DNA from: a virus
Virus record (IMG/VR): IMGVR_UViG_3300005524_000012
Location: 1-35,720 of that record
Strand: one strand, 5' to 3'
DNA length: 35,720 nt
The translations under genes and the position numbers were made by a program. Under the pieces are notes generated by a model that saw nothing but the letters and a program-made list of their open reading frames with translations, did no database searches and had not been told where the DNA came from. Below, piece by piece: positions 29,742 through 35,720 of this stretch; the first letter of the stretch is position 1, and each line of letters starts with the position of its first letter.

Positions 29742-31478
29742 CTATCCCATTGGTGGCGGCGCTTGTTGTTGTTGAAGATGTTGTGACAACTGTTGTATTA
29801 CTGCTTGCTGCTGTTGTGGAGAGGCACTATAAAAGGCCTGCTGTTCCTGTGGTGTCAGCTGGCTAATAATAGCGTTCGGATCACTGGACTGCGCTTGTTG
29901 CATCATATCTTGCTGTTGCATTTGATCTTTCAATTTAGCAATAAGTTCCTGCTTTTGAGGAATGTATTCATCCGGAATACGCTCTAGATAGTCGATAAAT
30001 TCAATTTTTCCGTTCTCCAACAGGTTATCTAATGTCGTGATAGATGATAGTTCTGACCAATAAGACGATTCTCCAACGTCTGCCCGAACCTTTAAACCCA
30101 GTGTTTTAAATTGACTAAAATCGAAATTGACCACTTGTTTTTGCTCTTGTACTTCCATAACAACTGGGCGGGTACCGTAATAAGTGCCCATGAAATCAAA
30201 TAAAATATAGCCGATATCCTCTAACCATTCATACATGTTCATTTTTGGAAGCTGTAAAGGAATTGCCATCGCTTTTTGTACCGCAATAATCGCAGATGTG
30301 TTACGAGGTGCGATATTACCAAGTGCGGTATCATTAATGCCTAGCATTTCTTTTGTGTACTGCATCGCCATCTCGATGCACTGAATAATTTGCCCACTCA
30401 TATTCCCAGGTTCTAAATAACCGGCAATATTTTTAATAGGCGCCTCGGGACCCATTCCACTAACCGGAATAGCAGAACCGATCGAGTTATCCCAAGTCGG
30501 AATGATATCTGCGTTATAAACGGCTTTTGGAAAAGCCGTCATCATCAAGTGATACATAACCATCGCAAACATCCGATTGATGAAGATTTGGTTCGGCAGC
30601 AATCCTGTTGCCAGCGCCCGGCCGTGATAACGATTCTTTTGCTTTTCCCAGTTATACCAGGCAATTGGGTAGCGTGATAAGCCGGTGTCAATATCTTTAT
30701 AAATATAGGCATTCCGCACGCTCTTACTTACTTTGACAGTGCCGGTTTTCTTGTCTTTTCGGTAAATAATAATATATAAGGCTTTACCGTTATCATCGGC
30801 TTCGACTTCAAACTTGGCGCTGTCTCCAGCCTGCCAAAAATAATCCTTATCCGATTGGATGGCATTCGGGTCTCCGCCTTGCCGATATTTCTCCGCTTCA
30901 TCCTGTAGATTCTTAACCATATCCCGGCCGCTAATGATGATATACGGTTGAGCTTCGACATTTGGATTGTTGGCGTTACCGAAAAATACATTCGTCCCGT
31001 CTACCATCTCCATGCAAATTTCGCCTTTAATATCCGACTGCACGCCGAAAGGCTGTTTATCTGGATCCCAATAAAAATGAGCGCAAGCATCACCTGTAAT
31101 CGCTGCATCAAATAAAGAATCCTTGATTTTAAAATCCATTTTAAACTTATCGAACAATGTTGCTACTTCTTGGTTTGCAAAGTCAGCAGGCGAAAATTCT
31201 TCGTCATTGCTATCATCTGCATTTAAAATAGGCTCAAAGTGTAATTTTGTTTTATTGTTAGTTATAGATGCTACTTGAAAGTTGATGACACGCTTAATCA
31301 CGTTAAAAACAGGCTTCGGCATGTTATCAGCTTTTAAATTTCGCCATTGATCCCCTTCGTAAAAGGCGATATTCGCATCCACTGTATTGTAATAATTAGG
31401 TTTTAATTGATTGTTGTATGTTTTTCCGGCTTCGTACAGTTTCCAGTCATCCGTCTGTGTTCCTGTTTTAGTCGGCAA
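29742..31478 (-). CDS. Portal protein
   Basis: 578 residues in the P22/podovirus portal class: NVIKRVINFQVASITNNKTK in the N-terminal part, the wing (GQFYWDP-like FYWDPDKQPFGVQSDIK), RYPIAWYNWEKQKNRYHGRA in the stem, LEPGNMSGQIIQCIEMAMQY and IAVQKAMAIPLQLPKMNMYE in the crown. The C-terminus is Gln-rich (QQQDMMQQAQ and following), forming a helical barrel. It follows the large terminase and a small membrane-anchored gene. It forms the ring for DNA entry and exit. Confidence 0.9.
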   Translation of the reverse strand: MPTKTGTQTDDWKLYEAGKTYNNQLKPNYYNTVDANIAFYEGDQWRNLKADNMPKPVFNVIKRVINFQVASITNNKTKLHFEPILNADDSNDEEFSPADFANQEVATLFDKFKMDFKIKDSLFDAAITGDACAHFYWDPDKQPFGVQSDIKGEICMEMVDGTNVFFGNANNPNVEAQPYIIISGRDMVKNLQDEAEKYRQGGDPNAIQSDKDYFWQAGDSAKFEVEADDNGKALYIIIYRKDKKTGTVKVSKSVRNAYIYKDIDTGLSRYPIAWYNWEKQKNRYHGRALATGLLPNQIFINRMFAMVMYHLMMTAFPKAVYNADIIPTWDNSIGSAIPVSGMGPEAPIKNIAGYLEPGNMSGQIIQCIEMAMQYTKEMLGINDTALGNIAPRNTSAIIAVQKAMAIPLQLPKMNMYEWLEDIGYILFDFMGTYYGTRPVVMEVQEQKQVVNFDFSQFKTLGLKVRADVGESSYWSELSSITTLDNLLENGKIEFIDYLERIPDEYIPQKQELIAKLKDQMQQQDMMQQAQSSDPNAIISQLTPQEQQAFYSASPQQQQAVIQQLSQHLQQQQAPPPMG

Positions 31479-31709
31479 TTATTCCACCTGCTTTCTTTCC
31501 AGCGCCTTTGACACATCATATTGCATGAGTCTTTGGAAATCCTCATGAATCTTTTTAGCTTTTTCGATTTCTTCTTCAGACGGTTTAGGCGCTTCCGTTA
31601 CCGGAATGTCAGGAGGTTTTGTTTTCGCTTGTTTAGTGCCCATTCTATAAGCTAAAAAGAGCAATAAAAAAAGAACTGCTGCGGTTAGTAGTCCTAAAAG
31701 AAATTCCAT
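31479..31709 (-). CDS. Small membrane-anchored protein before portal (76 aa)
   Basis: I start at MEFLLGLLTAAVLFLLLFLA, whose ATG follows GGTGAAAAT. One membrane helix is followed by a Pro-rich linker and a charged helix (EEEIEKAKKIHEDFQRLM). The last base lies next to the portal start. Found between terminase and portal; function unknown. Confidence 0.65.
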   Translation of the reverse strand: MEFLLGLLTAAVLFLLLFLAYRMGTKQAKTKPPDIPVTEAPKPSEEEIEKAKKIHEDFQRLMQYDVSKALERKQVE

Positions 31710-31717
31710 ATTTTCAC

Positions 31718-33058
31718 CTACCATTGAGTGAATGCTTTTACTTGAGGGCGTCCGCCCGTCATCGTCTTAATTGCTTTCTGATGCTTTTCAGCAGGAGTTG
31801 GGTTATCCGGATCACTCTTGCCGGTTTGTTCCTCTTTAAACTTCATGGCTTCATCATTGAGTGCATAGCGTACTGCATCAATTGAATGGTTATTCTTATC
31901 CGGGTAGCTGGCTTTAAAGTTTCCGTTTGCATCCTTATCCAATTCATAAGTTAAAAACTCTCGGGCTGTCTCCGGGCATCGCACATCGTCTATTATGATA
32001 GCTTCTAGGCTTTGTAGAAACTTAATTCCATACTCGATACTATCCGGTCCTTTTTTCACGCCACGTATTTTTAACCCGTATTGCCGTAATTCATGAATAC
32101 TCTTTGGTTCGGCTGAATCCGCGAGTACCATGTCATTATTCTTATTTTCCGCTTTAATATGCTGATAAGCCGCATGATTACTTAGTCCAACTTTATAAAG
32201 TTCATGAAAAATATACAAACGTTTATGCTTACGATCATAATGCACCACGTTATAAGAAAGAGGATCAATAGCATAGCCAAAGTCGAGGCCGCGTTTAACA
32301 TTGTAAAATCCTTTAATTTCTTCATCCGTTATTTTCCTTATCTGAACATTGTCAAAGACTTCGCCGCCGGTTCCAGTTACTTCGCCCAAGTATTCATGCT
32401 GGTATGCCATAGGCTTTGTTTTTTTTAGATGTTCAGCCTCAATAATGAACTGTTCTCCCAGCCATTCACGGGGCACTGTGAGGTAATTGGAATGGTGAAA
32501 CAGCCTATCTTCCCTTGTTAATTGCACTTCGGTATTTACCCAATTATTGGCGCTTTTAGGAGGGTTGAAGCTATAAAATACGACGAATTTTTCACCGCCA
32601 CGCATAAGTGATTGATTAATCATTCGTATTTCTTCCATTCCCTCAAACTCGTCAACTTCCTCGTACCAAATGAATTTACAGTAACCGCGGCTAAATTTGA
32701 TGGATTTAATCTTTTTCGGCTTATCCGCACCACGGAATATTATTTTCTGTCCTGTTGGAATATAAGTTAAAGATAGCGGGCTTACGCTCTCATGCCAGTA
32801 TTGGGATACGCCTAATACTTCTATCGCCCATTGAAGCTGTTCAAAAACTGAATCCTTTAAAGTATCCTTAACTTTCCGTAGACAAACGGCATTTGCATTT
32901 GGATCATGCATGATCCCGAAAATAATTTCAATGCCGACAAAAGAAGATTTCGTACTTCCCCGGCCGCCGCCTAACCAATAATGAGTATGCTTCTGTTCTT
33001 TGATATCCTTGTGAACAGAATGAAAAGAAGGAGCAATAACTTTAGAAAGCTTAGTCAT
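31718..33058 (-). CDS. terL: Terminase large subunit (PBSX-type)
   Basis: Walker A GGGRGSTKSS at about residues 30-39, Walker B FIWYEEVDEF at about 133, and the ATPase coupling motif YSFNPP. The RNase H-like nuclease follows: RGLDFGYAIDP (first Asp), MVLADSAEPKS (second) and KNNHSIDAVRYAL (third). The whole is typical of PBSX/SPP1-type large terminases (446 residues). It pumps and cuts DNA during packaging. It overlaps the small subunit gene by eight bases. Confidence 0.95.
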   Translation of the reverse strand: MTKLSKVIAPSFHSVHKDIKEQKHTHYWLGGGRGSTKSSFVGIEIIFGIMHDPNANAVCLRKVKDTLKDSVFEQLQWAIEVLGVSQYWHESVSPLSLTYIPTGQKIIFRGADKPKKIKSIKFSRGYCKFIWYEEVDEFEGMEEIRMINQSLMRGGEKFVVFYSFNPPKSANNWVNTEVQLTREDRLFHHSNYLTVPREWLGEQFIIEAEHLKKTKPMAYQHEYLGEVTGTGGEVFDNVQIRKITDEEIKGFYNVKRGLDFGYAIDPLSYNVVHYDRKHKRLYIFHELYKVGLSNHAAYQHIKAENKNNDMVLADSAEPKSIHELRQYGLKIRGVKKGPDSIEYGIKFLQSLEAIIIDDVRCPETAREFLTYELDKDANGNFKASYPDKNNHSIDAVRYALNDEAMKFKEEQTGKSDPDNPTPAEKHQKAIKTMTGGRPQVKAFTQW

Positions 33059-33464
33059 CTATATCATCGACGATTTGAACGCCTACCGTTCCATCTAATT
33101 GCGTTTTATCTGTCCACAGAGTGTACCGCTTGCCGATAAGTTCAAGAGCCTTCAAACGGTCTTTTGCGCTCATTCCCTTTGTTGCTATTTCCGGTCCATT
33201 ATCACCGAATACGACAACATCTTCCTTTACTTCATTCCGCGCAATAGCTGTTAAAGTTTGCATGACTTCTTCAGCGGTCATAATGCGTTTATCAGCCATT
33301 TCTTTTAGCCGTTCATCAATATATGTTTTGACACTAAGTTTTTCTAATGTTTGACTACCTTGAACATGTGGCTGCTTATAACCGGCTTTTCTTGCCGCTT
33401 CCGTTATATTGCCAGTTTCAATATAATAATCAGCAAATCTCCTTTGTTTCTCGGTTAGCTTCAT
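33051..33464 (-). CDS. terS: Terminase small subunit
   Basis: LTEKQRRFADYYIETGNITE followed by AARKAGYK is the signature HTH of the terminase_2 family; the middle helices (MTAEEVMQTLTAIARNEVKE) make the oligomer, and the end (RYTLWTDKTQLDGTVGVQIV) contacts the large subunit. It recognises the packaging site on phage DNA, which is often within or near its own gene. Confidence 0.92.
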   Translation of the reverse strand: MKLTEKQRRFADYYIETGNITEAARKAGYKQPHVQGSQTLEKLSVKTYIDERLKEMADKRIMTAEEVMQTLTAIARNEVKEDVVVFGDNGPEIATKGMSAKDRLKALELIGKRYTLWTDKTQLDGTVGVQIVDDIDD

Positions 33465-33501
33465 TACATCCTCACCGCCTCGCTTTTCACATCATTTTTA
33501 T

Positions 33502-33651
33502 TTATTTATTCGTAATCGCCCCATGCCGGCGCTTGTAGACTTGTCGTTTTGTTCCCATCAATTCTTCCAAATCTCGTTTACTCAGTTTTTCTTTTTTCCG
33601 CTTCTCAAGTCGTTGCCTCTGCTCTTTTGACAAACGTTCTTCAATAATCAT
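33502..33651 (-). CDS. Small basic phage protein upstream of terS (49 aa)
   Basis: Reads MIIEERLSKEQRQRLEKRKK with a Lys/Arg-rich helix, ending with KRQVYKRRHGAITNK. The ribosome site is AGGTGATGGCTC. Small basic genes just before terS are common in Bacillus phages; it is probably DNA- or RNA-binding. The gene follows the leader terminator at 33685. Confidence 0.65.
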   Translation of the reverse strand: MIIEERLSKEQRQRLEKRKKEKLSKRDLEELMGTKRQVYKRRHGAITNK

Positions 33652-33684
33652 GAGCCATCACCTCATACATAAAAAAAGACGAAT

Positions 33685-33716
33685 AAAAAAAGACGATACC
33701 GCCCCTGATACGGTAC
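33685..33716 (-). terminator. Leader terminator before the late operon
   Basis: On the minus strand GTACCG, 9-base loop, CGGTAT, then CGTCTTTTTTT, followed by a second CGTCTTTTTTT copy. It lies about 100 bases after the promoter at 33798 and just before the small gene at 33651. Confidence 0.65.
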
Positions 33717-33797
33717 CGCCATATTAGAACTAGATCGTGAAAGTCTGCTGGATTTTCAAAAGCTTTGTCGCGGACTGTTTCCGCAGCCCTTATCCTT
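33717..33797 (-). ncRNA. Structured leader RNA of the late operon (candidate)
   Basis: No convincing gene. On the minus strand it holds GCGGA-AACAG-TCCGC and GAAA-ATCCAGCAGAC-TTTC hairpins between the promoter and terminator. A small stable RNA of about 100-120 bases, or a leader controlled by antitermination, is expected if the promoter is active. Confidence 0.4.
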
Positions 33798-33826
33798 ATC
33801 ATTACGGATTTATAAAGGTTTGTCAA
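33798..33826 (-). promoter_or_regulatory. Late-region promoter
   Basis: On the minus strand TTGACA, 17-base spacer, AATGAT. The perfect -35 and weaker -10 suggest activation by the regulator encoded just upstream (33858). Confidence 0.6.
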
Positions 33827-33857
33827 AAAGTGTTTCTTTTGGGTTTTTTGGTACTTT

Positions 33858-34271
33858 TTATTTTGCTAACTGATCCACGATACTATCAACAATATTCCCC
33901 ACTTGTTTCCTGCCTGTCCGCAGATGCCTGGCAATGGCCGAGATACTAAATCCATCCAGCAGGCAATCCAACACCACTTTTTCTTTTTCATCCGTAATGT
34001 GGCGCCTATTTTCGTTGATAAAGTTTACTTGATCAATGTATTCGTAAATGCGTTTGGATTTTTCACTCCGTCGTACCACTTCGTTTTCTAGTGCTTTACC
34101 GACAACACCTTTTCCGTTTGGCAGCGTCGCCTGGATGCCGTACTGCGCCACGCCTTTAAAATCAGTCCGTTGCAATTCTGCATATAGGCTTTTAATTTCA
34201 TTAATCATCCAAAAGTAATTTTTTAAAATGTTATAAATTTGGTGCTTGTTATATTTCGACGCCACCGTCAT
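33858..34271 (-). CDS. ArpU/sigma-70 region 4-like late transcription regulator
   Basis: 137 residues: a helical start (YNILKNYFWMINEIKSLYAE), a middle matching ArpU/YqaQ-like proteins (EVVRRSEKSKRIYEYIDQVN) and a C-terminal sigma-like HTH (VVLDCLLDGFSISAIARHLR, then TGRKQVGNIVDSI). Such proteins end the early operon and switch on late genes. GAGGTCGAAGA precedes the ATG. The late-region promoter at 33798 lies just downstream, which supports this role. Confidence 0.8.
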   Translation of the reverse strand: MTVASKYNKHQIYNILKNYFWMINEIKSLYAELQRTDFKGVAQYGIQATLPNGKGVVGKALENEVVRRSEKSKRIYEYIDQVNFINENRRHITDEKEKVVLDCLLDGFSISAIARHLRTGRKQVGNIVDSIVDQLAK

Positions 34272-34437
34272 TCTTCGACCTCGCTTTCCTACTATTCGGC
34301 CATTGCCACTCTTTCATGTGTACACCCCAACTGCCTGTTATTTCCCTTTTATATGGGCGTATAGGATGTTTGCGAATGTATTCAAGACGCTGTTCCTCCG
34401 TCATCTTCCAAACTGTAACTTTACCGTGCAAACTCAT
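34249..34437 (-). CDS. Small hypothetical protein (62 aa)
   Basis: I start at MSLHGKVTVWKMTEEQR because GGAGGCAAAAA precedes that ATG; a longer frame upstream lacks a ribosome site. Basic end (MKEWQWPNSRKARSKN). It overlaps the late regulator by 23 bases. The YIRKHPIRPYKREITG segment is often seen in small middle-gene proteins of Bacillus phages; function unknown. Confidence 0.6.
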   Translation of the reverse strand: MSLHGKVTVWKMTEEQRLEYIRKHPIRPYKREITGSWGVHMKEWQWPNSRKARSKNDGGVEI

Positions 34438-34558
34438 TTTTTGCCTCCAGAATCTTAATTTCATTTTCCGCCTCAACCATCCTGCCAAATCGATATCCTT
34501 CGATGAGGACATGACGTTCATGGTCATTTAGTCGGCGATGCCATTTTTGTTCCAGATA
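34421..34558 (-). pseudogene. Probable remnant of a small phage gene (LEQKWHRRLN...), no normal start
   Basis: Forty-four codons of plausible protein (LEQKWHRRLNDHERHVLIEG, then YRFGRMVEAENEIKILE) continue in the same frame directly after the TAA of the gene at 34559. No ATG, GTG or TTG with a ribosome site precedes it. A good start (AAAAGGAGG then GTG at 34609) lies in frame upstream of that TAA, so the TAA looks like a nonsense mutation in this gene. Confidence 0.5.
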
Positions 34559-34852
34559 TTAAATGACTTCCTGATACAGAATGCTATTGTATTCGAAAGG
34601 TTGTTTCACTTGTGAGCCTCCTTTTAATTTAGTTGGTTCAATTTCAAAGCACTCACAAATATCGTTCAACTCAATAGCAATTAGTCCTTCTTGCAATAAT
34701 GTAACTTGCACGTCACCTTCGCTCAGATAATTATCTCCAAGCATTTCCGCAAATTCGGCTAAGGAATCAGAATCAATCCACAAAATCAGCTTATCGCCTC
34801 GCCAGTCAATTTCTTTACCTTGAACGAATTTATATAGTTCTAATTCCGTCAT
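34559..34852 (-). CDS. Hypothetical middle-gene protein (97 aa)
   Basis: I start at MTELELYKFVQ, with GGAGATTGTGAAA before the ATG. The protein is acidic with a beta-rich centre (KLILWIDSDSLAEFAEMLGD, VQVTLLQEGLIAIELNDICE). Its last 17 codons follow an internal AAAAGGAGG...GTG site and may belong to the next gene; an AATTAA stop in another frame just before suggests the original 3' end was there. Confidence 0.6.
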   Translation of the reverse strand: MTELELYKFVQGKEIDWRGDKLILWIDSDSLAEFAEMLGDNYLSEGDVQVTLLQEGLIAIELNDICECFEIEPTKLKGGSQVKQPFEYNSILYQEVI

Positions 34853-34893
34853 TTTCACAATCTCCTTTCCTCATCATTTCGTCGTATTGCGAC

Positions 34894-35124
34894 CTAATCT
34901 TTTAATGCTTTTTCCACCAATTTCACAATCTTTTGTGTGTAATCAATTGGCAAATAAGTGTCAAAAGTTATTTCCCTAATCTCCTTCAATACCTTTTCAT
35001 ATCGTTCGACCTTTTCAGCCTGTTCGATTAGCCATTCGAAATTGCTTTTTGGAATAGAACACCATTGTTTACCAAACATTTCGCCAATTAAAAAATCCTC
35101 TTTTATGTCTTCTAACTTATCCAT
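34894..35124 (-). CDS. Hypothetical helical protein (76 aa)
   Basis: I start at MDKLEDIKEDF, which has AAGGGAG at proper spacing. Helical and charged, with WLIEQAEKVERYEKVLKEIR as a likely coiled coil. Common type of small middle gene; no recognised family. Confidence 0.65.
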   Translation of the reverse strand: MDKLEDIKEDFLIGEMFGKQWCSIPKSNFEWLIEQAEKVERYEKVLKEIREITFDTYLPIDYTQKIVKLVEKALKD

Positions 35125-35171
35125 TTTCATCTCCCTTTCTTGCTACGCAATATCGTCGTAATGTGTCGTAA

Positions 35172-35567
35172 CTAATTCACCACATCACTTACGTCAGCCA
35201 ATATGAATTCTTCATCAATATTTTCAATTGGTGGCATTTTACCTAAACGATCAAATGCGATTTTTCTCATTTCTTCAAGTTGTGAATCAAAATTTGTACC
35301 TTCAATAATTCGCTCCAACAATTCACCAATTTTATGAAAAAACTTTATTGAATCCTCTTTAGTTACTGTTTCTACATATATTTCCCATGTCATCGGAATG
35401 GACATAACCTTAGCCCCGGTTGTTACTTCTGACACGTTTATAGAATTACTTAAAGGAATGGCGCAAAAACTGTATGAACCAACTTTAATTTCATGACCAA
35501 CTACTGGTTCCCATTTTTTATTTGCTAAATAAAAGCGTTGAGCTTGCTCATTTACTTTAATTTCCAT
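35172..35567 (-). CDS. Hypothetical phage protein (131 aa)
   Basis: I start at the second ATG (MEIKVNEQAQRF), nine bases after AGGAG. Beta-rich first half (VGHEIKVGSYSFCAIPLSNS, then PMTWEIYVETVTKED) and helical second half (FFHKIGELLERIIEGTNFDS). I do not recognise the family. Confidence 0.65.
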   Translation of the reverse strand: MEIKVNEQAQRFYLANKKWEPVVGHEIKVGSYSFCAIPLSNSINVSEVTTGAKVMSIPMTWEIYVETVTKEDSIKFFHKIGELLERIIEGTNFDSQLEEMRKIAFDRLGKMPPIENIDEEFILADVSDVVN

Positions 35568-35646
35568 ATCCATTCACTCCTTTTGTTTATTACGCCTTTT
35601 TCTTCAATTACGTCAACATTTCTCGTATTGTATAAAAATCAACTTT

Positions 35647-35720
35647 CTAAGTCCTCTGATTGAGGGCTTTTTTTGTTACTTCGCAATATTCTTCAAATGA
35701 AATTTCTCTAGTTCTTACAT
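35647..35720 (-). CDS. C-terminal end of an early gene, cut by the right edge
   Basis: An open frame from the window edge reads VRTREISFEEYCEVTKKALN, then QRT and stop. The stop lies in the 35649 hairpin, as in the gene at 3170. Only about 24 codons are visible, so it may be spurious. Confidence 0.35.
   Translation of the reverse strand, partial: VRTREISFEEYCEVTKKALNQRT
35649..35674 (+). terminator. Terminator-like hairpin facing against the operon
   Basis: AAGTCCTC-TGATT-GAGGGCTT (one G-T wobble), then seven T in total on the plus strand. Same geometry as the hairpins at 3154 and 6497. Confidence 0.75.

Noticed and set aside
33641-33826. Minus-strand 61-codon frame across the late leader
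   Set aside because: It has no ribosome site, starts at the promoter -35 box and runs through the terminator, so the RNA leader explanation is better.
1-35720. Direct circular closure of the window ends
   Set aside because: Joining the ends puts a stop within a few codons of the methyltransferase motif, so some sequence is missing between them.

Overview
The window is nearly a whole genome of a temperate, short-tailed (podovirus-like) phage of a low-GC Firmicute, most likely a Bacillaceae host. This rests on the strong AGGAGG-type ribosome sites, ATG/GTG/TTG starts, an ERF/DnaD-type replication module, and RsfA-like and SinI-like proteins reminiscent of Bacillus sporulation regulators. No host genes, rRNA, tRNA or CRISPR array were seen. 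Nearly all genes lie on the minus strand, so transcription runs from high to low coordinates.

Layout in transcription order. (1) 35720-33858: small early/middle genes ending in an ArpU/sigma-like late regulator. (2) 33826-33665: a promoter, structured leader and terminator with no convincing gene. (3) 33651-24647: packaging and head genes (small and large terminase, portal, scaffold, major capsid, connector) and two fibre/tailspike genes, one a clan GH-A glycosidase. (4) 24574-22750: a foreign-looking island inside the structural operon, with a second tyrosine recombinase divergent from an XRE regulator and a HEPN-like protein. (5) 22704-13045: tail nozzle-like protein, virion proteins (NlpC/P60 plus transglycosylase fusion; 1351-residue LPD38-type protein), holin candidates and endolysin. 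(6) 13009-10121: XRE plus SinI-like pair, a small membrane protein, an FtsK/SpoIIIE-type ATPase and a replication-relaxation protein. (7) 10118-8671: attP-like region and integrase. (8) 8359-7082: lysogeny switch (CI-like and Cro-like repressors with shared operators). (9) 7030-1: early operon (DUF771, Gp157, ERF recombinase, antirepressor, DnaD-like initiator, dUTPase, DUF1064 nuclease, start of a cytosine methyltransferase).

The early operon runs off the left edge and the rest of the early/middle genes enters from the right edge, so the map is a circular permutation of one phage genome. The attP-like region is flanked by phage genes on both sides, so this copy is not integrated there: it is virion DNA, an excised circle, or a plasmid-like prophage. 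The two window ends do not join directly in frame (the methyltransferase frame would hit a stop within a few codons), so a piece is missing.

The most interesting part is the recombinase/XRE/HEPN-like island at 22721-24590, which has its own back-to-back promoters and three matching operators. Also notable are the SinI-like protein beside an XRE regulator, the orphan leader RNA before the late operon, and three terminator hairpins in the early operons that face against the genes. Many real genes of 37-59 codons were found by reading the minus strand between the larger ones.
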